Assembly (NCBI RefSeq): GCF_900113185.1
Contig: NZ_FOZD01000001.1
Location: 1,426,001 to 1,490,000 of the forward strand
From: Agromyces sp. CF514
GTDB lineage: Bacteria; Actinomycetota; Actinomycetes; Actinomycetales; Microbacteriaceae
Direction: 5' to 3'
Length of the DNA stretch: 64,000 nt
The position numbers and the translations under genes were made by a program. Each line of letters starts with the position of its first letter. Positions within the stretch are counted from its first letter, which is position 1. Positions 47,688 to 56,386 of the stretch are shown piece by piece. Under the pieces are notes generated by a model. That model saw only the letters and a program-made list of their open reading frames with translations. It ran no database searches and had not been told where the DNA came from.

Positions 47688-48842
47688 ATGAACCAGATCG
47701 ATCCGGGCACCCCGACGTGGCTCGCGGCACGCAACGACCGCACGGCCTTCCGCCTGCTGCTCGAGCACGGTCCGCTCACGCGTTCGCGCCTCGGCGAGCT
47801 GACCGGGCTGTCCAAGCCCACCGCCTCGCAGATGCTCGCACGACTCGAGCGGGTCGGCCTGATCCACCCCGTCGGCGAGCGCTCGAACGGGCGCGGCCCG
47901 AACGCGGTCACCTACGGCGTGCGCACCGACCGCATCACCGGCGTCGCGATCTCGATCCTCGAACGCTCGATCCAGGCCGTCGTGGTCGATGCGGTCGACC
48001 ACGAGCATCCGATCGTGCAGATCGCCACCGAGCCCGAGGGTCGAACCCCCGAGGGCGACGTGCGTTCGGCCATCCGCGCCGCGTGCGCCGAGGCCGGCAT
48101 CGACGAGTCCACCGTCAGCCGCGTCGTCATCGGCGTGCAGGCGGCGTTTTTCGTCGACGGCGACGAGCTCTCGTTCACCGACACCCTGCCCGGATGGCCC
48201 CCCGTCGGGTCCCGGGCGCGCATCGAGTCGGCGCTCGGCATCGAGGTCACCATCGACAACGACGTGAACCTGGCGACGATGGCCGAGCGCTCGGCGGGCG
48301 TGGCGCATCTTGCGGCGAGCTTCGCGCTCTTCTGGATCGGCGACGGCCTCGGCGTCGGCGTCGACCTCGGTGGAACGGTGCACCGGGGCGCGTCCGGCGG
48401 AGCGGGCGAGATCGGCTACCTCGCCGTCCCCAAGGCGGCGACCCCGCTCGCACCGGCCGCCAACGACTTCACCGACCTGCTCGGCGGACCGGCTGTGGCC
48501 CGACTGCTCGGCGGCGCCGGCGAGTCGCTCGGGGAGATGCTGCCGCGCCTCACCGACGACGAGGCGGCACTGTCGGCGCTCGCCGACCGGGTGATCCTCG
48601 CGGTCAGCCCGCTGCTCGCGATCCTCGACCCCTCGATGATCGTGATCGGCGGACCGACCGGCATCGCCGGCGGCGACCGGCTCGCCGAACTCGTCGCCGA
48701 GCGGGTCGATCCGGCAGCGCATCCCAAGCTCACCATCCGCACGAGCGCGACCGGCGCCCAGCCGGTACTGCTCGGCGCGCGCCAACAGCTCGTCGAGCAG
48801 ATCCGCGACCATCTCGAGGCCGACATCTCCCTGGCCACCTGA
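47688..48842 (+). CDS. ROK-family transcriptional repressor
   Basis: 384 residues: an N-terminal winged helix (about 20-65, RLGELTGLSKPTASQMLARLERVGLI) and an ROK sugar-kinase-like domain. The zinc-binding GHxxx-CxCGxxGC signature of true ROK kinases is absent (GEIGY stands where EIGH is expected, and there is no cysteine cluster), so this is a sugar-sensing repressor, not a kinase. AGAGGAAGG precedes the ATG. Probably controls the importer operon and its own GH4-kinase operon. Confidence 0.9.
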   Translation: MNQIDPGTPTWLAARNDRTAFRLLLEHGPLTRSRLGELTGLSKPTASQMLARLERVGLIHPVGERSNGRGPNAVTYGVRTDRITGVAISILERSIQAVVVDAVDHEHPIVQIATEPEGRTPEGDVRSAIRAACAEAGIDESTVSRVVIGVQAAFFVDGDELSFTDTLPGWPPVGSRARIESALGIEVTIDNDVNLATMAERSAGVAHLAASFALFWIGDGLGVGVDLGGTVHRGASGGAGEIGYLAVPKAATPLAPAANDFTDLLGGPAVARLLGGAGESLGEMLPRLTDDEAALSALADRVILAVSPLLAILDPSMIVIGGPTGIAGGDRLAELVAERVDPAAHPKLTIRTSATGAQPVLLGARQQLVEQIRDHLEADISLAT

Positions 48843-48947
48843 CCTTCGGCTCCAGCTCGCGGATGCTGCTCCGCGCTGCTTCGCCGACCCTGAAACCCGT
48901 CATCGCGCCACCGTGCGCGGGGCGTACCACGCACGGAATGAGGACCA

Positions 48948-50207
48948 ATGAAGCTCGCCATCGTCGGCGGAGGATCGACCTACACGCCCGAACTCATCGA
49001 CGGGTTCGCCCGCCTCCGCGACACGCTGCCGCTCGAGGAGATCCGTCTCGTCGACCCCGACGAGTCGCGGCTCGCGCTCGTCGCAGGCATGTCGCAGCGC
49101 ATGCTCGCCCATGCGGGGCATCCCGCGAAGGTGATCGGCACGACCGACCTCGTCGCCGGAGTCGACGACGTCGACGCCGTGCTGATCCAGCTGCGGGTCG
49201 GCGGGCAGGACGCCCGTCACGCCGACGAGACCTGGCCGCACGAGGTCGGCTGCATCGGGCAGGAGACGACCGGGCCCGGCGGGCTCGCGAAGGCGCTGCG
49301 CACGGTGCCCGTGGTGCTGCGCATCGCCGACGTGGTGCGCGCCCACGCGAAGCCCGACGCCTGGATCGTGGACTTCACGAACCCGGTCGGCATCGTGACC
49401 CGCGCGCTGCTCGAGGCGGGCCACCGGGCCGTGGGCCTCTGCAACGTGGCGATCGGCTTCCAGCGCCGCTTCGCGTCGCTGTTCGACGTCGAGCACGACC
49501 GCGTGAGCCTCGGCCACGTCGGACTCAACCACCTGACGTGGGAGCGGAGCGTCGTCGTCGACGGCGACGACCGCCTTCCCGGCCTGCTGCAGCACCGGCT
49601 CGGCGAGCTCGCCGACGAGGTGCACCTCGCGCCTGCGCTCATCTCGCAGCTCGGCGTCGTGCCCTCGTACTACCTGCGCTACTACTACGCGCACGACGAG
49701 GTGCTGCGGGAGCAGCTGCACGAGCCGACCCGGGCCGAGGCGGTGCGTGCGATCGAGCGCGAGCTGCTCGAGCTCTACGCCGACCCGGCGCAGCACGAGA
49801 AGCCCGCGGCGCTCGAGGGGCGCGGCGGCGCGTTCTACTCCGAGGCGGCGATCGAGCTCCTCGCGGCCATGCGCGACGGCGGCTCGCGCTCGCGTGTCGT
49901 GAACCTGCGCAACGACGGTGTGCTGCCCTTCTTGCCGGACGACCACGTCATCGAGGTGCCGGCCGTGTTCCGCGACGGGGGATTCGTCGCGGAACCGGTC
50001 GCGCCGCTGCCCGACGACATCCGCGGACTCATCTCGTCGGTCGCCGGCTACGAGCGGCTCGCGCTCGACGCCGCGGTGCACGGCGGACGGGACCGGGTGC
50101 TGCGAGCCATGCGCGCCCACCCGCTCGTGCTCCAGCACGACCGGGCCGTGCAGCTCACCGACCTGCTCCTGGCCGAGAACGCGCCGTTCCTGGAGTGGGC
50201 GCGATGA
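48948..50207 (+). CDS. GH4 family 6-phospho-beta-glucosidase-like enzyme
   Basis: NAD- and divalent-metal-dependent glycosidase of 419 residues. The N-terminal nucleotide loop is VGGGSTYTPEL, DFTNPVGIV and GLCN (metal cysteine) follow, and GLNHLTW carries the metal histidine. GH4 beta-type members cleave 6-phospho-beta-glucosides or phosphorylated chitobiose. GAGGA precedes the ATG. The stop overlaps the next kinase gene (ATGA). No PTS is present here, so the phosphate must come from a kinase. Confidence 0.92.
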   Translation: MKLAIVGGGSTYTPELIDGFARLRDTLPLEEIRLVDPDESRLALVAGMSQRMLAHAGHPAKVIGTTDLVAGVDDVDAVLIQLRVGGQDARHADETWPHEVGCIGQETTGPGGLAKALRTVPVVLRIADVVRAHAKPDAWIVDFTNPVGIVTRALLEAGHRAVGLCNVAIGFQRRFASLFDVEHDRVSLGHVGLNHLTWERSVVVDGDDRLPGLLQHRLGELADEVHLAPALISQLGVVPSYYLRYYYAHDEVLREQLHEPTRAEAVRAIERELLELYADPAQHEKPAALEGRGGAFYSEAAIELLAAMRDGGSRSRVVNLRNDGVLPFLPDDHVIEVPAVFRDGGFVAEPVAPLPDDIRGLISSVAGYERLALDAAVHGGRDRVLRAMRAHPLVLQHDRAVQLTDLLLAENAPFLEWAR

Positions 50208-51247
50208 GCGGCGTCGTCATCGCGGTCGACGGCGGCGGCTCGAAGACCGACGCGGTCGCCCTCACGATCGACGGCGAGCTCGTCGCCTTCGCACGCGGAG
50301 CAGGCTCGAGCCCGCACTTCGAGGGTCTCGATGCTGCGGTCGCGATCGTCGACGCGCTCGTCGACTCCGTCGCCGGCTCGGCTCCCGTGCTGCATGCGGG
50401 CCTCTACGTCTCGGGGCTCGACCTGCCGGTCGAGGTCGAGCAGTACGCCGTCGCGATCGCCGGCTTCGGGTGGGCGAGCGGGTCGACGTCGGTGCGCAAC
50501 GACCTCTACGCCCTGCTCCGAGCCGGCACCGACGAGCCCGACGCCGTCGCGATCGTCTGCGGCACCGGGGTCAACGCCGTCGGCGTGCGCGCCGACGGCG
50601 CCGACGTGCGCTTCCCGTCGCTCGGCGCGCTCTCGGGCGACTGGGGCGGCGGCAGCGGACTGGGCGAGCAGGCCCTGTGGCATGCGGCCCGTGACGTCGA
50701 CGGTCGGGGCCCGCGCACCGCACTCACCGCCGCGATCGTCCAGCGATTGGGTGTCGCGTCGGTGACCGACCTCATCGAGGACCTGCACTTCGGCCGACGC
50801 GACTCGAGCGACCTCGCGGCGCTGTCTCCGGTGATCTTCGCCGCGGCCCGCGAGGGCGACGCCGTGGCGGCGGCGCTCGTCGACCGCCAGGCCGATGAGC
50901 TCGTCGCCTTCGCCCGTGCGTGCGTGCAGCGACTCGGGCTCGAGGATCGTGCGGTTCCCATCGTGCTCGGCGGCGGCATCGTCCGGTCGGGCGACGATCG
51001 GCTCCTCGGCGGCATCACGGCCGGCCTCGCGCTGGTGGCACCGCTGGCCCGCATCGAGATCCTCGACACCGTGCCGATCGTGGGGGCTGCGCTCCTCGCG
51101 CTCGCCGATGCCGGGGCTGGGCCCGAGGCGCTCGAGCGGGCGCGCGAGGCCGTCGAGCTCGGAATCGCGCGGTTCGACGTCGACGCCGATGTCGCCGTCG
51201 ATCGCGATCTCGATGCGTCGAGCGAAGCGGTGCCGGTTCGTTCCTGA
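50204..51247 (+). CDS. BadF/BadG-type N-acetylglucosamine kinase-like protein
   Basis: 347-residue ASKHA-fold kinase of the BadF/BadG/BcrA group that includes N-acetylglucosamine kinases. Phosphate-1 loop VDGGGSKTDA is at 7-16, CGTGVNAVG near 125, GDWGGGSGLGEQAL near 146-159, and VLGGGIVRSGD near 253-263. Coupled to the GH4 gene by ATGA. It may phosphorylate the imported disaccharide or the released amino sugar. Confidence 0.87.
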   Translation: MSGVVIAVDGGGSKTDAVALTIDGELVAFARGAGSSPHFEGLDAAVAIVDALVDSVAGSAPVLHAGLYVSGLDLPVEVEQYAVAIAGFGWASGSTSVRNDLYALLRAGTDEPDAVAIVCGTGVNAVGVRADGADVRFPSLGALSGDWGGGSGLGEQALWHAARDVDGRGPRTALTAAIVQRLGVASVTDLIEDLHFGRRDSSDLAALSPVIFAAAREGDAVAAALVDRQADELVAFARACVQRLGLEDRAVPIVLGGGIVRSGDDRLLGGITAGLALVAPLARIEILDTVPIVGAALLALADAGAGPEALERAREAVELGIARFDVDADVAVDRDLDASSEAVPVRS

Positions 51248-51251
51248 CGAG

Positions 51252-51881
51252 TCAGGCGTCGGCTCCGTCGATGCCCAGGCGGCGCACCGCCGCGTCCTGA
51301 TGGGCGAGGCGGCGCAGGGCCAGCAGCACGGGCTCGTAGAGCGCGGTGCCGAGCACGGTGTACTCGACCGCCGCGCGGGGTTCTGCGGGCATGCGCGAGA
51401 GGTCGAACGCCGCGAGGTCGGCGGCGGCCCGGCCGTAGGCGGCGAGGCGCTCGGCGTCGATGGCGAGCCCCGCGTCCTCGGCGGCGGCGAGCGCGCCCTC
51501 GAGCTGGGCGACGGCGGCGAACTCGGGGTCGTAGACCTGGCCGAGCGAGGCGAGGGCCGCGCGCGCACGCGGGTACGGGTCCGACGCCTCGCCCGCGGCG
51601 ACGGCCGCGGGCGGCAGGGTGCCCACCGCGCGGCCGAGCGTCGAGTAGAGGTCGCCGCCCGGCTCGTCGACGAGTTCGAGCACGGTGCGCGCCTGCTGCA
51701 CGCTGAGTCCGACGGGCCCGACGAGCGCGCGAACGAGCCGCAGCCGGCGCACGTGGCCGTCGTCGTAGACGGCCTGCGTCGCGCCGGTCGCCGTGCCGGC
51801 GTGCAGCAGCCCCTCGCGCAGGTAGTACTTGACGGTCGCGACGGGAAGACCCGCCTCGGCCGCGAGGGCGGACATGCGCAT
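51252..51881 (-). CDS. MerR-family transcriptional regulator
   Basis: 209 residues with an N-terminal MerR winged helix (MSALAAEAGLPVATVKYYLREGLL) and a long helical C-terminal domain without clustered cysteines, so not a metal sensor of the usual type. Similar actinobacterial proteins bind drugs or lipids. Divergent from a four-helix membrane protein across a large palindrome (51942-51985), its probable operator. Four bases separate its stop from that of the convergent kinase gene. Confidence 0.85.
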   Translation of the reverse strand: MRMSALAAEAGLPVATVKYYLREGLLHAGTATGATQAVYDDGHVRRLRLVRALVGPVGLSVQQARTVLELVDEPGGDLYSTLGRAVGTLPPAAVAAGEASDPYPRARAALASLGQVYDPEFAAVAQLEGALAAAEDAGLAIDAERLAAYGRAAADLAAFDLSRMPAEPRAAVEYTVLGTALYEPVLLALRRLAHQDAAVRRLGIDGADA

Positions 51882-51936
51882 CGGGACTCCTCGATCGTCG
51901 CTCCGGGCACGATCCGCACCGCGTTCCGCGGATCGC

Positions 51937-51985
51937 TTGCATTGGATAGTGCTGCTCTCTAATATTGAAGAGCACTGCTATCCAA
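51937..51985. promoter_or_regulatory. Divergent promoter with a large palindromic operator
   Basis: -35 TTGCAT (51937-51942), 17-base spacer, and -10 TAATAT (51960-51965) for the rightward gene. Overlapping it is a near-perfect inverted repeat whose ends read ATTGGATAG and CTATCCAAT, with 12 of 15 inner arm positions matching. It is AT-rich compared with the surroundings. Confidence 0.7.
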
Positions 51986-52009
51986 TCATGGAGTCCGAAG
52001 GAATCCCGC

Positions 52010-52429
52010 ATGGACCACGCGATCGACCTCATCCTCATCGGCACGCTGCTGCTCGCCCTCGTCACGGTCGAGAGCGGCGGGTACTTCCTCACGCGCGTCG
52101 TGCGGGGGCTCGCACCCGCGAACCGCCTGCAGCAGAACTTCTTCCGCGCCGGGCATGCGCACGCGGCCGTACTGCTCGTGCTCTCGGTCGCGATCCTCGG
52201 CGTGCTCGAGTCCGCAGCCCTCGACGGCGCGTGGATGTGGGTGGCGCGCCTCGGCGCCCCGGTCGCTGCGATCCTCATGCCGGCAGGCTTCTTCCTCTCG
52301 GTGCTCGGAGCCGACCCGCAGAAGCCCGGCCGCCCGATCGCCCTGCTCTGGATCGGCGCGCTCTCGCTCACGATCGGCCTCGTCACGGCGGGGGTCGGGC
52401 TCATCGGCGGCGGCATCGCGGCGCTCTGA
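52010..52429 (+). CDS. Four-helix integral membrane protein under MerR control
   Basis: 139 residues with four predicted membrane helices (about 5-25, 48-68, 75-98, 108-135). LQQNFFRAGHAHAAVL, between the first two helices, is conserved-looking and contains two histidines. Function unknown. GAAGGA precedes ATG 52010. The MerR promoter architecture suggests induction by a membrane-active or small-molecule signal. Confidence 0.75.
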   Translation: MDHAIDLILIGTLLLALVTVESGGYFLTRVVRGLAPANRLQQNFFRAGHAHAAVLLVLSVAILGVLESAALDGAWMWVARLGAPVAAILMPAGFFLSVLGADPQKPGRPIALLWIGALSLTIGLVTAGVGLIGGGIAAL

Positions 52430-52434
52430 GCGAA

Positions 52435-52485
52435 CGGATGCCGCGGGTGGCCCGCCTCGCGCACCGCGGCCGCCCGCGGCATCCG
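52435..52485 (+). terminator. 18-bp stem hairpin after the membrane protein gene
   Basis: Arms 52435-52452 (CGGATGCCGCGGGTGGCC) and 52468-52485, one G-U pair, 15-base loop. Both arms include the GGATGCCGC motif. Confidence 0.6.
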
Positions 52486-52570
52486 CCCGCCGATCCCGCC
52501 CCGATCAGCGACGGAATCGAGACTGTCTCGACGTCGAACGGCCGTGGTCTGGGGTGCCCTCGGCGGCGCA

Positions 52571-52583
52571 TACACTGGAATCC
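52571..52583 (+). promoter_or_regulatory. -10 element (TACACT) of mqo
   Basis: TACACT at 52571-52576, seven bases before GTG 52584; leaderless or a one-base leader. Confidence 0.5.
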
Positions 52584-54062
52584 GTGAATTCAGCGGAAAC
52601 GGTCGACGTCGTCTTGATCGGTGGGGGCATCATGAGCGCGACGCTCGGCTCCCTCATCTCCAGGCTTCAGCCCGACTGGTCCATCCGCGTCTACGAGCGC
52701 CTCGGCGAGGTCGCCCAGGAGTCCTCGAACGCGTGGAACAACGCGGGCACCGGCCACGCCGCGCTCTGCGAGCTGAACTACATGCCCGAGAACGCCGACG
52801 GCACCGTCAGCGCGGCCAAGGCCGTCTCGATCAACGAGCAGTTCCAGATCAGCCGCCAGTACTGGGCGTACCTCGTGTCGATCGGCGCGCTGCCCGAGCC
52901 GCACAACTTCATCAACACCGCGCCGCACATGACGTTCGTGCGCGGTGCGGCGAACATCGAGTACCTCAAGAAGCGGGTCGCAGCGCTGAAGGACCAGCCG
53001 CTGTTCCCCGATATGGAGTACACCGAAGACCTCGAGCGCATCGCCGAATGGACCCCGCTGCTCGCGAAGAAGCGCAACCCCAGGCAGAAGGTCGCCGCGA
53101 CCCGCATCGTCTCGGGCACCGACGTCGACTTCGGAGCGCTCACCAAGTACCTGCTCACCGACATCGCGGACCGCGGCGCCGAGATCCACACGAACCACCA
53201 GGTCACGCGCCTCAAGCGTCAGAAGGACGGCACCTGGCGCCTCCGCGTCAAGCACCTCGTCGGCGGAACGCCCAAGACCGTGAATGCGAAGTTCGTCTTC
53301 GTCGGCGCCGGCGGCGGCGCGCTCGCGCTGCTCCAGCACTCCGGCATCCCCGAGATCAGGGGCTTCGGCGGATTCCCGATCTCGGGCCAGTTCCTGCGGA
53401 CCACGAACCCCAAGCTCGTCGCCCAGCACCAGGCGAAGGTCTACGGCAAGGCCGCCGTCGGTGCGCCGCCCATGTCGGTGCCGCACCTCGACACGCGCGT
53501 CGTCGACGGCGAGACCGCCCTGCTCTTCGGACCGTACGCCGGCTTCACGCCGAAGTTCCTCAAGACGAGCACGTGGTTCGACCTGCCGTTCTCGATCCGC
53601 CTGCACAACCTCGGGCCGATGCTCCAGGTCGGCCTCAAGAACTTCGACCTCGTGAAGTACCTCGTCGGCGAGCTCATGGCGAACCGCGAGAAGAAGATGC
53701 AGGCGCTGCGCGAGTTCATGCCCACGGCCAAGACTGAGGACTGGGAGCTCATCACGGCCGGCCAGCGCGTGCAGGTCATGAAGAAGGACCCCGAGCAGGG
53801 CGGCATCCTGCAGTTCGGCACCGAGGTCATCACGGGCGCCGACGGCACGATCGCGGGCCTGCTGGGCGCTTCGCCCGGTGCGTCGACGGCCGCGCCGATC
53901 ATGCTCGACGTGATCGCGCGCTGCTTCCCCGACCGCATGGCCGAGTGGGAGCCGAAGCTCCGCGAGATGATCCCGAGCTACGGCACCGAGCTCTCGGCCG
54001 ACGTCGCCGCTGCCGAGGCCTCCCTCGCAGAGACGGCGAAGGCGCTCCAGGTCACGGCGTAA
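52584..54062 (+). CDS. mqo: Malate:quinone oxidoreductase
   Basis: Peripheral membrane FAD enzyme that oxidises malate to oxaloacetate and passes electrons to menaquinone; it often replaces or supplements malate dehydrogenase in actinobacteria. 492 residues, the usual length. The FAD loop is VLIGGGIMSATLG, with the family-specific NAWNNAGTGHAALCELNY and the C-terminal LLGASPGASTAAP. The GTG start fits the upstream TACACT. The C-terminus is Ala-rich. Confidence 0.97.
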   Translation: MNSAETVDVVLIGGGIMSATLGSLISRLQPDWSIRVYERLGEVAQESSNAWNNAGTGHAALCELNYMPENADGTVSAAKAVSINEQFQISRQYWAYLVSIGALPEPHNFINTAPHMTFVRGAANIEYLKKRVAALKDQPLFPDMEYTEDLERIAEWTPLLAKKRNPRQKVAATRIVSGTDVDFGALTKYLLTDIADRGAEIHTNHQVTRLKRQKDGTWRLRVKHLVGGTPKTVNAKFVFVGAGGGALALLQHSGIPEIRGFGGFPISGQFLRTTNPKLVAQHQAKVYGKAAVGAPPMSVPHLDTRVVDGETALLFGPYAGFTPKFLKTSTWFDLPFSIRLHNLGPMLQVGLKNFDLVKYLVGELMANREKKMQALREFMPTAKTEDWELITAGQRVQVMKKDPEQGGILQFGTEVITGADGTIAGLLGASPGASTAAPIMLDVIARCFPDRMAEWEPKLREMIPSYGTELSADVAAAEASLAETAKALQVTA

Positions 54063-54115
54063 CGCTCGCCGGGCGCGCCGCGCATGCGCGCTGTACATTC
54101 ACCGACGGCGTCTGC

Positions 54116-54121
54116 TATCGT
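54116..54121 (+). promoter_or_regulatory. Extended -10 (TGC-TATCGT) at the head of the ABC-F leader
   Basis: TATCGT with TGC one base upstream. It would start a leader of about 245 bases before the ABC-F gene. Just after it lie a two-codon ORF (ATGAAGTGA, 54132-54140) and the possible leader peptide. Confidence 0.35.
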
Positions 54122-54136
54122 CGACCCCGCTATGAA

Positions 54137-54211
54137 GTGAGTACTCCCACCGTCCCGCGCCTGAGGCGCCGTAGACATCGGGTGTACCCATTCCACTGTT
54201 CGCGACGGTGA
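54137..54211 (+). CDS. Possible leader peptide upstream of the ABC-F gene
   Basis: A 24-codon frame starting GTG 54137 codes a strikingly basic peptide beginning (M)STPTVPRLRRRRHR. It contains Arg-Leu-Arg, the motif at which macrolides stall ribosomes in known leader peptides. No clear ribosome site. It encloses a GCGCC-TGA-GGCGC hairpin. Proposed as an attenuation element on context only. Confidence 0.3.
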   Translation: MSTPTVPRLRRRRHRVYPFHCSRR

Positions 54212-54236
54212 CGGCTGCATCCATCTCGGCAATGCC

Positions 54237-54304
54237 CGGCGGGATCCCTCTCCGCTCCCGGGCCGTCGGCGCTGCCATGCGCGCGCGACGGCACCGCGCG
54301 GTGC
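54237..54304 (+). promoter_or_regulatory. Hairpin-rich leader of the ABC-F gene
   Basis: Two hairpins lie between the putative leader peptide and the gene: a GCCCGG...CCGGGC stem with an inner GGGA/TCCC pairing, and the perfect 14-base palindrome GCACCGCGCGGTGC (54291-54304). The untranslated stretch 54063-54373 is 311 bases, unusually long for this window. Confidence 0.35.
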
Positions 54305-54373
54305 ACCGCTCGACCGATCGCCCGCACGCGGCATCCGTCGACGGTTCGGGAGCATTCGTGAAAGGCGGACCGC

Positions 54374-56302
54374 ATGACGGTACACGTCTCGTATTCCTCG
54401 TATCTCCGCGTCGACGGCCTGTCGGCGCGCTACCCCGATCGCCGCGTCTTCAGCGATCTCGCCTTCACCGTCGGCCCCGGTGAGCGTCTCGGCCTCATCG
54501 GCGAGAACGGCGCGGGCAAGTCGACGCTGCTCCGGCTGCTCGCGGCCGAGGGCGCCCCGACCGATCCGGTGACGGATGCCGCGGGCGGCCGTCCCGTGGT
54601 CGCTCCTCCGGCCTCGGGCGCGCCGTTCGACGCCGGCGTCGCGGCGCTCGGCGCACGCGACGCGACCGACCTGGTCGCCGAGGGCCGCATCACGCGGCCG
54701 CTGCGCACGGGCCTGCTCTCGCAGGAGCTGGCGTTCGCGCCGACCGACCGCCTCCGCGACGTGCTCGAGCACGCGCTCCGGGAGGTCCGCGCCATCGAGC
54801 GCGAGCTCGACGAGGCGGCGGCCGCGCTCGCCGGCCCGTCGGCCGCCGACGGGCGCGATCCCGACGAGCGCGCGGCCGCGGCATCCGCCGATCGGTATGC
54901 CCTGGCGCTCGACGCGGCCGAGCACGCCGAGGTGTGGAGCGCCGATGCACGGCGCGACGAGCTGCTGCGCGGACTCGGCGTCGGCCACGTGCCGCTCGAC
55001 CGGCGCGTGTCCGAGGTGTCGGGCGGCCAGCGCAGCCGGTTCGCGCTCGCGGCGCTGCTGCTGCGCGCTCCGGAGGCGCTGCTGCTCGACGAGCCGACGA
55101 ACCACCTCGACGACGACGCCGCGGCGTTCCTCGAGTCGACGCTGCGCAGCTGGCGCGGGCCGGTGCTGTTCGCCAGCCACGATCGCGAGTTGCTCGACCG
55201 GGTGGCGACGGGGCTCGTCGACCTGGATCCGGGCCGGCTCGGCGCGGTCGCCGCGGTCGAGGCGGGTCCTGCCGCCGGTCGCTCGGGTCCGCCGGTCTAC
55301 GCGAGTTCCGAGCGGGCGAGCCACGACGACCTGCTCGCGGCGTCAGGCGGCACCGTCTTCGGCGGCGGCTTCACCGAGTTCCTCGAGGTGAAGGCAGAGG
55401 AGCGGCAGCGTTGGGAACGGCAGTACGTGTCGGAGCAGCACGAGCTCGGCTCGCTGCAGGCTGCCCTCGAGGCCTCCGGCGGTGCCGCGCGCACCGTCGC
55501 CCACGGCCGCGCCGCGACCGACAACGACAAGTTCATCAGGCACTTCAAGGGCGAGAGCGTCGATCGCACGGTCGCACGCCGTGTGCGCAACGTCGAGCTG
55601 AGGCTCGAGGTGCTCGAACGCGACCAGGTGCCCAAGCCGCCGGCGCCGCTCGAGTTCGCGGGCATCCCGCAGGGGTCGCACGCGCTCGACGAGGTCGACG
55701 GCCTGCTCGTCGAGGTGATGGGGGCCGAGGTGGCCGGTCGGCTCGCGGTTGCCTCCCTGCAGGTGCCGGCCACGGCTCGGCTGCTCGTCACGGGCGCGAA
55801 CGGGGCGGGCAAGTCGACCCTCCTGAACGTGCTCGCGGGCGCCCAGCGCGTCGACGCGGGCGCGGTCAGGCGACGGCGCGGCCTGCGCGTGCAGTTGCTC
55901 GAGCAGGACGTGCGCTTCGGGGATCCGGATGCCCCGGTCCGCCGCATCTACGAGCGCACGCTCGGCGAGCGGCGGGCCGAGCAGGTGCCGCTGTCGAGTC
56001 TCGGGCTCATCGCCGCGCGCGACGAGTCGAGGCCGATCGGCGTGCTCTCGGTCGGACAGCAGCGGAGACTCGCGCTCGCGCTGGTGTTCGCGAGGCCGCC
56101 GCACCTGTTCCTGCTCGACGAGCCGACGAACCACCTCTCGCTCGCGCTCGCGACCGACCTCGAGGAGGCGCTCGGATCGTATCCGGGCGGCGTCGTGGTC
56201 GCGAGCCACGATCGGTGGCTGCGCCGCCGGTGGGCGGGGGAGCAGCTCGAGCTCTCGAGCGGGCGCGTGGCCGGCGCCCTGCGCGCGGCGGTTCCGGCCT
56301 GA
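54374..56302 (+). CDS. ABC-F family ATPase (ribosome-associated)
   Basis: 642 residues with two ABC domains and no membrane helix. Walker A are GENGAGKST (42-51) and a later GANGAGKST, both signatures are of the VSGGQRSR/LSVGQQRR type, and both Walker B end LLLDEPTNHL, the ABC-F hallmark. The interdomain linker (about 330-430) is rich in charged residues. ABC-F proteins act in the ribosomal E site, either in general translation or in protection from macrolides, lincosamides and related drugs. The long structured leader favours the resistance type. AAGGCGG precedes the ATG. Confidence 0.9.
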   Translation: MTVHVSYSSYLRVDGLSARYPDRRVFSDLAFTVGPGERLGLIGENGAGKSTLLRLLAAEGAPTDPVTDAAGGRPVVAPPASGAPFDAGVAALGARDATDLVAEGRITRPLRTGLLSQELAFAPTDRLRDVLEHALREVRAIERELDEAAAALAGPSAADGRDPDERAAAASADRYALALDAAEHAEVWSADARRDELLRGLGVGHVPLDRRVSEVSGGQRSRFALAALLLRAPEALLLDEPTNHLDDDAAAFLESTLRSWRGPVLFASHDRELLDRVATGLVDLDPGRLGAVAAVEAGPAAGRSGPPVYASSERASHDDLLAASGGTVFGGGFTEFLEVKAEERQRWERQYVSEQHELGSLQAALEASGGAARTVAHGRAATDNDKFIRHFKGESVDRTVARRVRNVELRLEVLERDQVPKPPAPLEFAGIPQGSHALDEVDGLLVEVMGAEVAGRLAVASLQVPATARLLVTGANGAGKSTLLNVLAGAQRVDAGAVRRRRGLRVQLLEQDVRFGDPDAPVRRIYERTLGERRAEQVPLSSLGLIAARDESRPIGVLSVGQQRRLALALVFARPPHLFLLDEPTNHLSLALATDLEEALGSYPGGVVVASHDRWLRRRWAGEQLELSSGRVAGALRAAVPA

Positions 56303-56317
56303 CGGGCGGCGCGCGGC

Positions 56318-56338
56318 GGCATCCGAGATCCGGATGCC
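56318..56338 (+). terminator. Terminator hairpin after the ABC-F gene
   Basis: GGCATCCG-5-CGGATGCC stem 15 bases after the stop, again using the GGATGCC motif. Confidence 0.5.
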
Positions 56339-56350
56339 CCGGCGCGTCGC

Positions 56351-56386
56351 TTGCGCGACATTCGAACATGTGTTCGAATGATCGGG
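56351..56386 (+). promoter_or_regulatory. SOS promoter with a LexA box
   Basis: TCGAACATGTGTTCGA at 56362-56377 matches the actinobacterial LexA box (TCGAAC-4-GTTCGA) perfectly; the palindrome extends to CATTCGAACA/TGTTCGAATG. -35 TTGCGC (56351-56356), 17-base spacer, and -10-like TCGAAT (56374-56379) place +1 on GTG 56386. LexA binding would sit between and over the -35 and -10. Confidence 0.85.

Noticed and set aside
50048..52575. Long antisense frames across the kinase and MerR region
   Set aside because: No recognisable domains; they contradict the well-supported genes.
54934..56385. Upstream extension of the radical SAM frame through the ABC-F gene
   Set aside because: Off-frame reading of the ABC-F gene; the LexA box and promoter place the start at 56386.
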